Source: Poriferisodalis sp965215815 (GTDB taxonomy: Bacteria > Actinomycetota > Acidimicrobiia > Acidimicrobiales > Poriferisodalaceae). Taken from it: a stretch of 64,000 nucleotides of DNA. Positions 8,950-16,801 of the stretch are shown here, one piece after another. How positions within the stretch are numbered: position 1 is the stretch's first letter; the number at the start of each line of letters is the position of its first letter. The stretch lies in the NCBI RefSeq assembly GCF_965215815.1, contig NZ_CBDCEO010000012.1:434001-498000 (forward strand), given 5' to 3'. A program made the translations under genes and the position numbers. The notes below the pieces were generated by a model, which was not told the origin of the DNA, made no database searches, and saw only the letters and a program-made list of their open reading frames with translations.

Positions 8950-8994
8950 TGCCATTTTATTGGCACATCAACTGCCACTTTGATGGCATACAAT
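8950..8994 (+). promoter_or_regulatory. Two tandem TGCCA-N6-TGGCA operators plus -10 box
   Basis: Two 16-bp inverted repeats, TGCCA-N6-TGGCA, lie at 8950-8965 and 8973-8988, 23 bp start to start, so both could face the same side of the helix. TACAAT (8989-8994) immediately follows and would place transcription start about 5 nt before the ATG at 9006. This looks like a repressible, nearly leaderless promoter for the ATPase gene. Confidence 0.6.
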
Positions 8995-9005
8995 GCTGTC
9001 CGAGT

Positions 9006-10301
9006 ATGCCGATGGCCGAGAGGAATTCTGACGACATTGCACCGGAGGGGTACCTGCCGCGGATAGTCGACGATGAGATGCGTACAGCATTGCGGGCGAT
9101 GCCCGCTGTGGTCGTCGAAGGTCCTCGTGCATGCGGCAAGACTTGGACTGGGCGTCGATTCGCAGGCAGCGCCGTGTACCTCGACGAGCGTGTCGGTGTG
9201 TCATTGGCGGCTGGGATGGCTCCGGCGACGGTCCTCGATGGCCTGACGCCACGACTGGTCGATGAGTGGCAGCTCGCGCCCGCTGTGTGGAATGCGATGC
9301 GCCGGGCCTGCGACGAGCGCGGTCTGCGAGGACAGTTCATTCTCACCGGCTCAGCGGATCCTCCCGACGACATCACCCGTCACTCGGGAGCCGGTCGCAT
9401 CATGCGAATACGGATGCGCACCATGAGCCTGTACGAGAGCGGCGAGTCCGACGGAGCAGTGTCTCTGCGAGGTCTTCTCAACGGCGAATCGTGCATCGCC
9501 AGCGATCCGGGCTTGTCGCTGGACGATGTGCTCGCGTTGGCGTGCCGCGGTGGATGGCCCCAAGTGCTCAATGCCGACCCGGTCTCTGCGGCATCCGCAG
9601 CCGGGGCCTACTTGGAGGAAATCAGCCGCACGGACCTAGCGCGTGTCGATGGTGTCGGGCGTGATCCGGTGCGGGTGCGCCGGCTGCTGCGATCGATCGC
9701 ACGAAATGTGGCCACTGAAGTCCGGCACACAGTGCTCGCCGCCGACACCGCAGCACCCGGCGAGGCGCCGCTAGAGCGACGCACGGTTGCCGGCTACTTG
9801 GCGGCACTCGCTCGCCTGTTCGTCGTTGACGAATTGCCGGCCTGGCGACCTCATATTGCGTCGCGAGCGCAGGCGCGGCTCTCTTCCAAGATCTTCCTCG
9901 CCGATCCGTCGCTCACCGCCGCTTCGCTCGGCATCGGTGTCGATGCGCTGATGCGTGACCTGCCTTTCGCCGGTCGGCTGTTTGAGTCGATGGCATTGCG
10001 GGACCTCCAGATCTACGCGAGGGCAAATCGGTGCTCGCTGTCGCATTACCGCGACAGCCATCACCTCGAAGTCGACGCCATCATCGAACACCCAGACGGT
10101 CGCTGGGTAGGGGCCGAGATCAAGCTCGGCGGCACCGCAGCGGTCGACAAGGGCGCGGACACCTTGCTTCGACTGCGCAACAAGCTTGACCACATCCACA
10201 CCGGTTTGCCCGCAAGGCTCGTGGTGATTGCTGCTACGGGCTACGCCTACGAGCGGCCCGATGGTGTTTGCGTTGTGCCGATGACATCGCTGGGTCCGTG
10301 A
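9006..10301 (+). CDS. AAA-type ATPase with DUF4143 domain
   Basis: 431 residues. The N-terminal ATPase has Walker A GPRACGKTW (about residues 40-48) and a later L-V-D-E-W-Q Walker B-like strand. The C-terminal half has the DUF4143 features: a winged-helix segment (RTVAGYLAALARLFVVDELPAW), then KIFLADPSL, and finally a nuclease-like core, LEVDAIIEHPDGRWVGAEIKLG, with D-(x)n-E-x-K spacing. Such proteins are common, often solitary, in genomes rich in toxin-antitoxin genes; their role is unsettled and may involve nucleic-acid cleavage. It lies alone, after an operator-like promoter, next to two TA modules. ATG at 9006 is preferred; ATG at 9012 is possible. Confidence 0.88.
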   Translation: MPMAERNSDDIAPEGYLPRIVDDEMRTALRAMPAVVVEGPRACGKTWTGRRFAGSAVYLDERVGVSLAAGMAPATVLDGLTPRLVDEWQLAPAVWNAMRRACDERGLRGQFILTGSADPPDDITRHSGAGRIMRIRMRTMSLYESGESDGAVSLRGLLNGESCIASDPGLSLDDVLALACRGGWPQVLNADPVSAASAAGAYLEEISRTDLARVDGVGRDPVRVRRLLRSIARNVATEVRHTVLAADTAAPGEAPLERRTVAGYLAALARLFVVDELPAWRPHIASRAQARLSSKIFLADPSLTAASLGIGVDALMRDLPFAGRLFESMALRDLQIYARANRCSLSHYRDSHHLEVDAIIEHPDGRWVGAEIKLGGTAAVDKGADTLLRLRNKLDHIHTGLPARLVVIAATGYAYERPDGVCVVPMTSLGP

Positions 10302-10365
10302 TTCGCCTGGCCGACTCGAATGGATGCCGCTCGGGCAGTTCGGACTGAGTCTGGCGTTCGCTCGG

Positions 10366-11436
10366 TCAGACGGCGGGGACGTAGTCAGCGTCGATGCCGA
10401 AGGCGTGCGGTCCGACAACGGCAAGTGCCTCGGGCGTGCGCAGCAGGTCGGGCGCGGGCAGGACCAGCACATCTGCTCGTACGCCGAAGCGAAGCAGCTC
10501 GGTCGTGATCGGCTCGCCGGTGTCGGTCGTGACCAGCGTTATGAGATCGGGCACCATCACCTTGGGCTCGTCGTCTTCGTAGATGGCGAGATTCTCGTTC
10601 TGGAAGTCGATGCGGATGGTGCGGCCGGCGTCGTCGCCGATGCCCGCCACGGTCATCTGACCGCGTGCGAAGCCGGCGGCGTTGCGCCGATGCACGTCGG
10701 TGACCTTGCCGCGCAAGTACCGCATGCCACCGGCGACGCCCAGGATCGCGTCTGACGGATCGTCCTTGACTTCACGTGCCCGATGCACCGCATGGCCGAT
10801 GTCGCTGGCCAGCCGCAGCGTGTTCGGGATGATCGAGCGGCGGCAGTACGCGCCGTCCATGACGGCTGACGCCAGCCCGGTGTGTGCGCCCATCTCGACA
10901 GTGGCGGCCCGCGCAATGCGCTCGAGCCACTTGGCGTCGGGCACCTCGGCGATGACCACCTGGCTGCCGCGTTCATCGGCGATGGCGGCGGGGTAGGGGC
11001 TGCCGCCGTAGATCAGGTACGTGATCATCTGCAGTTCGGGGAAGGCCCGGCCCATGCCGTCACCGTTCACGATGGGAATGTCCATCGCGGCGCCAACCAC
11101 CATCGGCACCATCGAGTTGCTGCCGCCCATCTCGAACGGGGCGATCGCGTCGAACTTCCGACCCAAGTGGCGCTCGAGTGCCCGGGCCGCCACGGTCTCC
11201 TCTTCGCCGCCGGCGAGCTTCTCATGGCTGACCATCGGCGAACCCATGCCCCCGACGGCCACCAGCAGGTCATCGTCGGCGATCTCGTCGGGTTCGATGA
11301 CCCGTACCCGCCCGCCGGTTCGCAGCACTTGGAGGACCCGCAGCCGCCCGAGGTAGGGGTTCCCGCCGCCGCCGGTGCCCAGCACCGCTGCTCCCAACGC
11401 AATCGGTGCGAGATCAGGCTCGGTGATCTCCCACAC
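10366..11436 (-). CDS. DUF917 family protein
   Basis: 356 residues. The N-terminus ALGAAVLGTGGGGNPYLGRL and the following VAVGGMGSPMVSHEK, FDAIAPFEMGGSNSMVPM and PIVNGDGMGRAFPELQM are characteristic of DUF917. Members usually sit beside hydantoinase A-type proteins and are thought to work with them, but no reaction is established. Here it is on the minus strand, 2.4 kb from the hydantoinase gene, with the ATPase between. Loss of the usual adjacency suggests insertion or inversion after the pair formed. No downstream partner on its own strand is close. Confidence 0.85.
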   Translation of the reverse strand: MWEITEPDLAPIALGAAVLGTGGGGNPYLGRLRVLQVLRTGGRVRVIEPDEIADDDLLVAVGGMGSPMVSHEKLAGGEEETVAARALERHLGRKFDAIAPFEMGGSNSMVPMVVGAAMDIPIVNGDGMGRAFPELQMITYLIYGGSPYPAAIADERGSQVVIAEVPDAKWLERIARAATVEMGAHTGLASAVMDGAYCRRSIIPNTLRLASDIGHAVHRAREVKDDPSDAILGVAGGMRYLRGKVTDVHRRNAAGFARGQMTVAGIGDDAGRTIRIDFQNENLAIYEDDEPKVMVPDLITLVTTDTGEPITTELLRFGVRADVLVLPAPDLLRTPEALAVVGPHAFGIDADYVPAV

Positions 11437-11515
11437 AGCGTCCCTCCTGCCACCCGCCGACGCAGCAACCGCCGACGCTACCCCGCGCTGCCATTCCGGT
11501 TTGCGAAAACGAATT

Positions 11516-11531
11516 TCCTACCTAAGTAGGA
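11516..11531 (+). promoter_or_regulatory. Inverted repeat upstream of TA module 2
   Basis: TCCTAC-CTAA-GTAGGA, a perfect 6-bp-arm inverted repeat, ends 7 nt before the antitoxin ATG. It is in the usual position for an autoregulatory RHH operator. TTGCGA at 11501-11506 could be a -35 box. Confidence 0.5.
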
Positions 11532-11538
11532 TTCTGGT

Positions 11539-11760
11539 ATGAAGATCAGTGTGAGCATTCCTGACGAGGACGTTGCGACGCTGGATGCATATGCAGCAGC
11601 CCATCAGATGCCGTCTCGTTCAGCGGCGATCCGGCGTGGGATCCGCCTCATGCGAACCTCCAACCTCGTGCTCGACTACGTCGCGGCATTCGAGGAGTGG
11701 TCCGACGAAGATGCTGAACTCTGGGACACGGTCGCGGGCGATGGTCTTGAGACTGACTGA
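11539..11760 (+). CDS. Ribbon-helix-helix antitoxin
   Basis: 73 residues beginning MKISVSIPDEDVATLDAYAA, a classic RHH beta strand and first helix, then SRSAAIRRGIRLMR for the second helix. The acidic tail (EEWSDEDAELWDTVAGDGLE) should occupy the toxin. It binds DNA as a dimer and, with toxin, probably represses its own promoter at the 11516-11531 repeat. The stop codon overlaps the toxin ATG by one base (TGATG). Pairing with MazF follows from the neighbouring gene. Confidence 0.85.
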   Translation: MKISVSIPDEDVATLDAYAAAHQMPSRSAAIRRGIRLMRTSNLVLDYVAAFEEWSDEDAELWDTVAGDGLETD

Positions 11761-12107
11761 TGCGACGCGGCGAGATCCGAATTGTCGACTTCGATCCCGC
11801 GTTGGGTTCTGAGGCAGCCCGTCGACGTCCTGCAGTCATCGTGAGCAACGATGCCGCCAACGCAGGTGCGGGGATCACGGGACGGGGGGTAGTCGTGGTG
11901 GTGCCGCTGACTTTCAACACCGACAAGATCCTCCCGTTTCAGGTACTCGCAGAGGCCGCGGACACAGGACTGCCATCAGATTCCAAGGTCCAAGCAGAAC
12001 ACGTCCGATCGGTGTCAGTGCAGCGCGTTGGGCGTCCCATCGGTGTGCTGCCGTTCGAACTCATGGAGCGGCTCGACGACGCCCTGCGGCTCCACCTCGA
12101 CCTCTAG
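11760..12107 (+). CDS. MazF/PemK-family endoribonuclease toxin
   Basis: 115 residues beginning MRRGEIRIVDFDPALGSEAA, followed by RRRPAVIVSNDAAN and VVVVPLTFNTDKILPFQV, the three strand signatures of MazF toxins close to the Mycobacterium type. KVQAEHVRSVSVQRVG supplies the conserved C-terminal sheet. It would cleave mRNA or other RNA when its antitoxin is degraded. It is translationally coupled to the antitoxin. It is clearly not a recent copy of the MazF at 2173-2481, since the two share only family motifs. Confidence 0.9.
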   Translation: MRRGEIRIVDFDPALGSEAARRRPAVIVSNDAANAGAGITGRGVVVVVPLTFNTDKILPFQVLAEAADTGLPSDSKVQAEHVRSVSVQRVGRPIGVLPFELMERLDDALRLHLDL

Positions 12108-12169
12108 CACGCCTGACCGGTGTCGATCAGTTGTTCTTGTGGCGTCGCAGGGGGATCGACGCGCTTTAT

Positions 12170-12199
12170 GTAGCTATGGCTACTGGCCATGGCTACAAT
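12170..12199 (+). promoter_or_regulatory. Operator repeats and -10 box of TA module 3
   Basis: ATGGCTAC is repeated at 12176-12183 and 12189-12196. The first copy also forms the inverted repeat GTAGC-TATG-GCTAC (12170-12183). TACAAT (12194-12199) overlaps the second copy and is a good -10. The start codon is 33 nt further on, after a GGGGAGG ribosome site. Confidence 0.5.
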
Positions 12200-12231
12200 G
12201 GACCCGGTGATTGATGTGGGGAGGTAGTCGG

Positions 12232-12528
12232 ATGACCCTGGGTGGGGCCGGTGAACGGACTATTCCTGCTGGTGAATTCAAGAACCGATGCCTCGCCTTG
12301 ATGGACGAGGTCAACGAGACCGGAATCGAGATCGTCATCACCAAGCGCGGACGGGCGGTTTCGCGACTCGTGCCCGCGAGCCGGTCGGTTCCTCAGATGT
12401 GGGGGCGCTACAAGGAGCACATCGGGGCTCTTGACGACCTTGTCGCACCAGCGGTTCCGGCTGGCGACTGGGAGGTCGTCAGCGATCCGGATCGGGTCCT
12501 GGACCCCGATCGAACATCGCAGCAGTGA
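12232..12528 (+). CDS. Phd/YefM-family antitoxin
   Basis: 98 residues. The core TIPAGEFKNRCLALMDEVNE followed by EIVITKRGRAVSRLVPAS is the Phd/YefM N-terminal dimerisation and DNA-binding fold. The C-terminal tail (MWGRYKEHIGALDD and beyond) would bind the toxin. ATG at 12232 is chosen because GGGGAGG lies 7 nt upstream; two upstream in-frame starts would place that site inside the gene. It overlaps the PIN-domain toxin gene by GTGA. Confidence 0.88.
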   Translation: MTLGGAGERTIPAGEFKNRCLALMDEVNETGIEIVITKRGRAVSRLVPASRSVPQMWGRYKEHIGALDDLVAPAVPAGDWEVVSDPDRVLDPDRTSQQ

Positions 12529-12941
12529 TCCTCCTCGATACCCATGTGCTGGTGTGGCTCGTCGCGGCTGTGTCGCGCCTCGGCGAATTGGCGCGGAACC
12601 AGATTCAGGAGGCGTGGGAGCACGGCGAGGTCGCCGTGTCGGCGTTCACGTTCTGGGAACTGGCCCAGCTGTGTTCTGCTGGCCGACTTGAACTCAGCCA
12701 GCCGCTGCGGGTGTTGCGGCAGCGGTTAGTGGCTGACGGTCTGGCATCTGTGCCCGTTGACGATGAAATCGCTCTTCGATCCGTCGAATTGGGTGACGAG
12801 GGCCTTCATGGTGACCCGGCCGACCGCATCATCGTGGCTACGGCAATCGTCGGCGGATTCCGCCTCGCCGCCGCCGACCGTGAGATCGCGGCCTGGGTTG
12901 ACCGATCAAGCCTGGTAACGCTGCTCGATCCTCGAGTCTGA
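12525..12941 (+). CDS. VapC-type PIN-domain ribonuclease toxin
   Basis: 138 residues. LLDTHVLVW supplies the first catalytic Asp, AFTFWELAQL the Glu on the second helix, and HGDPADRIIVATA the C-terminal Asp cluster, so the Mg-binding quartet of PIN nucleases appears complete. It matches the short VapC group normally paired with Phd-type antitoxins, as here. Such toxins cleave tRNA or rRNA. It starts with GTG overlapping the antitoxin stop. Confidence 0.9.
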   Translation: MILLDTHVLVWLVAAVSRLGELARNQIQEAWEHGEVAVSAFTFWELAQLCSAGRLELSQPLRVLRQRLVADGLASVPVDDEIALRSVELGDEGLHGDPADRIIVATAIVGGFRLAAADREIAAWVDRSSLVTLLDPRV

Positions 12942-12961
12942 TCCCACCGGAGGAATGAGGC

Positions 12962-14401
12962 TCAGCCGCGATGGCCGGTGTCGATGATGGCGGTGCGGAG
13001 GTCGGTCATGTCCAGGATCGTGTACTTGCCGCCGATGCGGCCCCAGCCGGTACCTGTACGCGAGGCGCCGCCGAAGGGGGGATGCTGTTCCCAGAATGCG
13101 GTGCCCTCGTTGACCAGGACGGTGCCGGTACGCAACTCGTCGACAGCCCGGTAGGCACGAGCCAGCGACGAGGTGAACACCGAAGCCTGCAAGCCGAGGT
13201 CGGAGTCATTGGCGAGGGCGAATGCCTCGTCATCGGAATCGAACTCGGTAATGGGCACCACCGGGCCGAACGTTTCCTCGCGGAACACGTCCATGGTCGG
13301 TATGACGTCGTCGATCACCGTGAGTTCGTAGAACAAGCCGGTCGGCCGATCGGCCTCACGGGCGCCGCCCAGCAGCACTTGGGCACCCTGAGCTTGGGCA
13401 TCGGCTACGTGGGCATCCATGCGAGCTGCGACCGTTTCGTTGTTGAGCGGCCCCATCAGCGTGGTGTCTTCGAGCGGATCACCAGGCTTGACACCTGCGG
13501 CGCGTTCCATGACCAGCGCTACCAGTTCGTCGTGGATCGAGTCGTGCACCAACAGTCGCTCGGTCGCGACACAGCACTGTCCCGACACGAAATGAGCACC
13601 AAACACCGCTGCATCGGCGGCCGCGGACAGGTCGGCGTCATCGAACACGATCTGCGGGCCATTGCCGGACGCCTCGATGATCGTGCGCTTCATGCCAGCG
13701 GCAGACACGATTGCCTCAGCGGTCGCCTGCGAGCCCACGAATCCGACACCATGCACACCCGGGTGCGAGACCAGCGCCTCTCCCACCTCGCCACGGCCCA
13801 TCACCACCGACACAGCCCCGGGCGGGAACCCCGCTTCAGCGACAGCCTCGGCGAGCGCGAGCGCGGAGAGCGGGGCGTTCTGGGATGGTTTGATCACCGC
13901 TGGATTCCCTGCAGCGAGTGCGGCTGCGAGCAACTCCGCCGGGATGTTCATCGGGAAGTTCCAGGGCGTCACCAACGCATAGACGCCGTTCGGCTTGCGG
14001 TGAGTGAACACTCGCTTGCGCGGGTCGACGCTTGGCAGCACATGGGTCTCGAGCCGCTTGATCTCCTCGGCGGCCAACCGGAAAATCTCGGCCGACTCGG
14101 CAAGTTCGTCGACAGCCTCAGCGGCGAGCGGCTTGCCGCTCTCGCGAGCCAACTGTTTCGCCAGTGGTCCGGACCGCTCATCGATACAACCAGCCGCTGC
14201 ATGCAGCAGCTCCGCCCGTTCGAAAAAACTCAGTCTCTCCAGGTCGGCCTCGGCCTGGTTCGCAGCGGCTACGGCATCGTCGATGTCGGCAAGGGAGGCA
14301 GTATCAACCTCCGCGAGCACCTCACCAGTAGCGGGCTCGACGACGGTGATCTCAGTGATGCTGCGGCCCATGCGCCGCTCGCCCCCAATGAGCTGATGCA
14401 T
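12962..14401 (-). CDS. Aldehyde dehydrogenase (NAD(P)-dependent family)
   Basis: 479 residues, normal ALDH length. TPWNFPMNIPAELLAAALAA gives the Asn of the oxyanion hole, IIEASGNGPQIVFDDADL the general-base Glu, and FVSGQCCVATERLLV the catalytic Cys; FREETFGPVVPI and the C-terminal PFGGASRTGTGWGR are also typical. It oxidises an aldehyde to an acid. The neighbouring kinase and PLP phospho-lyase-like genes on the same strand suggest a semialdehyde substrate (inference). ATG at 14401 is used, with ATG at 14371 an alternative. The upstream gene now overlaps it only because of a frameshift. Confidence 0.92.
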   Translation of the reverse strand: MHQLIGGERRMGRSITEITVVEPATGEVLAEVDTASLADIDDAVAAANQAEADLERLSFFERAELLHAAAGCIDERSGPLAKQLARESGKPLAAEAVDELAESAEIFRLAAEEIKRLETHVLPSVDPRKRVFTHRKPNGVYALVTPWNFPMNIPAELLAAALAAGNPAVIKPSQNAPLSALALAEAVAEAGFPPGAVSVVMGRGEVGEALVSHPGVHGVGFVGSQATAEAIVSAAGMKRTIIEASGNGPQIVFDDADLSAAADAAVFGAHFVSGQCCVATERLLVHDSIHDELVALVMERAAGVKPGDPLEDTTLMGPLNNETVAARMDAHVADAQAQGAQVLLGGAREADRPTGLFYELTVIDDVIPTMDVFREETFGPVVPITEFDSDDEAFALANDSDLGLQASVFTSSLARAYRAVDELRTGTVLVNEGTAFWEQHPPFGGASRTGTGWGRIGGKYTILDMTDLRTAIIDTGHRG

Positions 14402-15455
14402 CTGCGCACCCTAGGCCGACGTTGATTTGCTGCTGAGCAATCGCTCGCAGCCGGAGATGACACCTCTGCGGAACATCTCGAGCTGGCCATCGGGCCACGG
14501 GACCTCGGGCCGCTGGGCCCTCGGGCCGCTGGGCCCTCCAGCCCAGGATCGCCATGCCGCGGATCAGCTCGAACATCGGTACGAGCGACAGGTCGTCATC
14601 TCTGATGGGGCGCACGGACCGGTAGCTGCCCAGGAATGCCTGCCGGGCAGCGTGGAAGTCCGCAGTGCCTCTCGAATGGAACATGGCCACTGCGATGTCG
14701 TACTGGTGCCAGCCGAAGCCGGCGTCGTCGAAGTCGATGACGCTCAGCCGGCCATCGTGGGTGAGCAGGTTTGCCAGGTGCAGATCGGCATGAATCATGC
14801 TGAAGGTCCTGCGCGGTTCGCCGTAGCGACGCAGCCTTTCCCGGCAGTGATCGCGTGCCGCGATGAGCAGGTCGCGCTCGCGGGCATCGAGCACCGGGTT
14901 CTCCCAGAACGGCCCCCAGAAGGGCGCATCGCCGAGCAGACCGTTCAGGTCCAGGCGGTGGCGACGGAACGATGTCGGCGGTGTCCAGGCGGCCGCCTGA
15001 TTGTGCATCGCTGCCATCAGGCCACCGAGCTGCCCGAACGGCTCGGCGATCTCGGCCGGTTCGGTTGCGTCGGCGCTCTTGTCGTGCGCAGTGAGCAGCT
15101 CGCCGACGATCTCGCCCGGCGCCCACAGGTTGAGGCCAACCTGCCGTGTCTCGCCGTGGCCGACATCGGTGAGCACGAAGTAGCGGCCGTCGGGCGCAGC
15201 GACCGGCGTCGGTACGGAGATGCCGCTGCTGCGCAGCGCCTCCAGCCACACGCGTTCGGAGTTGAGTTCGTCGAGGGTGTGGTAGCCGGGCCGGTGCAAT
15301 CGCAGAACGTAGGCCTGCGGTGAGCTGTCGTCGTCAGCGCGAAACGTCACGTTCTCGCTGATGCCGACAAGCTGCAGGCGTGCCGAGCCGATGCCGAACG
15401 CTTGGAGTGCCTCGCGGGCCGGCGACTCGTACGGGGCCGCAGCCCCGTCAACCAT
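14352..15455 (-). CDS. APH-fold small-molecule kinase, 3' end frameshifted
   Basis: The first 320 or so residues are a normal aminoglycoside-phosphotransferase-type kinase: MIHADLHLANLL carries the catalytic Asp and metal-binding Asn, and VIDFDDAGFGWHQYDIA the D-F-D magnesium motif. It resembles hydroxylysine/homoserine-type kinases. After ILGWRAQRPE the frame is shifted by an exact 16-bp tandem duplication (14505-14536). Removing one copy restores a tail reading VPWPDGQLEMFRRGVIS and ending at 14411, just before the aldehyde dehydrogenase. As it stands, the protein has a foreign C-terminus. The catalytic core is intact, so partial function is possible. It overlaps the PLP enzyme gene by 8 nt. 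Confidence 0.8.
   Translation of the reverse strand: MVDGAAAPYESPAREALQAFGIGSARLQLVGISENVTFRADDDSSPQAYVLRLHRPGYHTLDELNSERVWLEALRSSGISVPTPVAAPDGRYFVLTDVGHGETRQVGLNLWAPGEIVGELLTAHDKSADATEPAEIAEPFGQLGGLMAAMHNQAAAWTPPTSFRRHRLDLNGLLGDAPFWGPFWENPVLDARERDLLIAARDHCRERLRRYGEPRRTFSMIHADLHLANLLTHDGRLSVIDFDDAGFGWHQYDIAVAMFHSRGTADFHAARQAFLGSYRSVRPIRDDDLSLVPMFELIRGMAILGWRAQRPEGPAARGPVARWPARDVPQRCHLRLRAIAQQQINVGLGCADASAHWGRAAHGPQHH
14505..14536. repeat. Exact 16-bp tandem duplication causing a frameshift
   Basis: TCGGGCCGCTGGGCCC occurs twice in a row (14505-14520 and 14521-14536). Sixteen is not a multiple of three, so the second copy shifts the frame of the kinase gene near its 3' end. Confidence 0.95.
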
Positions 15456-16746
15456 CGAGATCCGCCAGCACAGCGTCGAAGGCTGCCAAGAACTCGTCTG
15501 CGTGGGAATGCTGGAGCACGAGCGGCGGCCGGAGCTTCAGCACGTTGGCGAACGCACCAGCATTCGAAGCCAAGACGCCGCGGTCCTTCAGCCGGTCGGT
15601 GACCTCGATCGCGCGGGCCCTGTCCGGTGCCCGCTCTTCACCAGGCACCACCATTTCCACGCCGATGAACAGGCCGTGCCCGCGGACGTCGCCGATCCAG
15701 GGGCGTCCTTCGGCCCGATCGGCAAGCGCGGCCTTCAGCCTTGCGCCGATCTCGCTGACGCTCGTCGCCAGATCCCGCTCTTGAATCTCGTCGATCACCG
15801 CATGACCGACAGCGGCTTGCAGGGGGCTGGCGGCGAAGGTGTTGAAGTGTCGGGTGCCCGCACGGAAGCCTTCGACGAGCTTGCGGCTTGCGACCGTCGC
15901 GGACAGGGGCAGGCCGTTGCCCATCGGCTTGCCCATCACTGCGATGTCCGGTCCGAATCCCGTGACCTCGTAGCCCCACCAGCGGCCCGTGCGGCAATAG
16001 CCGGCCTGCACCTCGTCCGCGATGACCAGCCCGCCGGCGTCGCGCACCATCTGGGCAGCCTTGGCCATGAATTCGCCGGGGATGCCTGGCAGGCCTTCGT
16101 TGGCCAGGATCGGGCACAGGATGATCGCCGCGACACCCTGTCCCGATGCCTCCAGGTGATCGATGGCAGCAGCGAGCTTTTCCAGATAGGCCTCGGCGAG
16201 ATCGTCGTCGTCAAGACCGTCCTTGATGGGTCGGAAGCGCTGCGGGAAGGGGATCGTTGCCACCTCTGGGTGCTCCGAGGGTCGTCTCCCGGCGAGGGTC
16301 AGGGCAATGACTGCCTCAGTGTTGCCGTGGTAGGTGGCATCAGTGGCGATCACGCCCCGCCGGCCCGTGGCGAGGCGTGCCATGCGCAGCGCCACCTCGA
16401 CGGCTTCGGTGCCGCTGCAGCTGATGACAGCACTCTCGATGCCATCCGCATGCAGCCCCACAAGCCGTTCGGCGAAGCTCACGATGCCCTCGTGCAGGTA
16501 CCGGCTGTGCACGTTCAGCGTGGCCTGCTGGGCAGCCATCGCCTCGGCAACACGAGCGTTGCCATGCCCCACGCAGGGCACGTTGTTGTACATGTCGATG
16601 TAGCGGCGGCCGTCGGCATCGAACAGCTCGACCCCGTCGCCTCGCACGATGTGCAGCGGCTCGGTGTAGAAGAGCGGCGCCCCTGCGCCCAGCGCCTGAT
16701 CCCGTCGAGCTTGAAGTGACGGGCCCGATGTCGAATTCACAGGCAC
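15448..16746 (-). CDS. Class III PLP-dependent aminotransferase/phospho-lyase
   Basis: 432 residues of the ornithine-aminotransferase-like fold. SGTEAVEVALRMARLATGR binds the phosphate, YHGNTEAVI follows, VIADEVQAGYCRTG contains the ring-stacking and ring-nitrogen residues, and DIAVMGKPMGNGLP carries the PLP lysine. The class includes transaminases and the phospho-lyases that act on phosphoethanolamine or 5-phosphohydroxylysine. Adjacent to an APH-type kinase and an aldehyde dehydrogenase, the phospho-lyase role is attractive: kinase, elimination of phosphate and ammonia, then oxidation of the semialdehyde. That is inference; ordinary transamination is the alternative. Confidence 0.88.
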   Translation of the reverse strand: MPVNSTSGPSLQARRDQALGAGAPLFYTEPLHIVRGDGVELFDADGRRYIDMYNNVPCVGHGNARVAEAMAAQQATLNVHSRYLHEGIVSFAERLVGLHADGIESAVISCSGTEAVEVALRMARLATGRRGVIATDATYHGNTEAVIALTLAGRRPSEHPEVATIPFPQRFRPIKDGLDDDDLAEAYLEKLAAAIDHLEASGQGVAAIILCPILANEGLPGIPGEFMAKAAQMVRDAGGLVIADEVQAGYCRTGRWWGYEVTGFGPDIAVMGKPMGNGLPLSATVASRKLVEGFRAGTRHFNTFAASPLQAAVGHAVIDEIQERDLATSVSEIGARLKAALADRAEGRPWIGDVRGHGLFIGVEMVVPGEERAPDRARAIEVTDRLKDRGVLASNAGAFANVLKLRPPLVLQHSHADEFLAAFDAVLADLDG

Positions 16747-16801
16747 GCACCCCAGGTGTCGCAGCCGGCGTGAACGGGCGATGCGGGGTGCGGCTGCCAG
16801 C

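Noticed and set aside
12971..14425. Long plus-strand reading frame antisense to the aldehyde dehydrogenase
   Set aside because: It mirrors the codon structure of a clear ALDH gene with all catalytic motifs on the minus strand, and has no family features of its own.
15361..16719. Long plus-strand reading frame antisense to the class III PLP enzyme
   Set aside because: The minus strand carries the intact PLP enzyme; the plus-strand product shows no recognisable motif.
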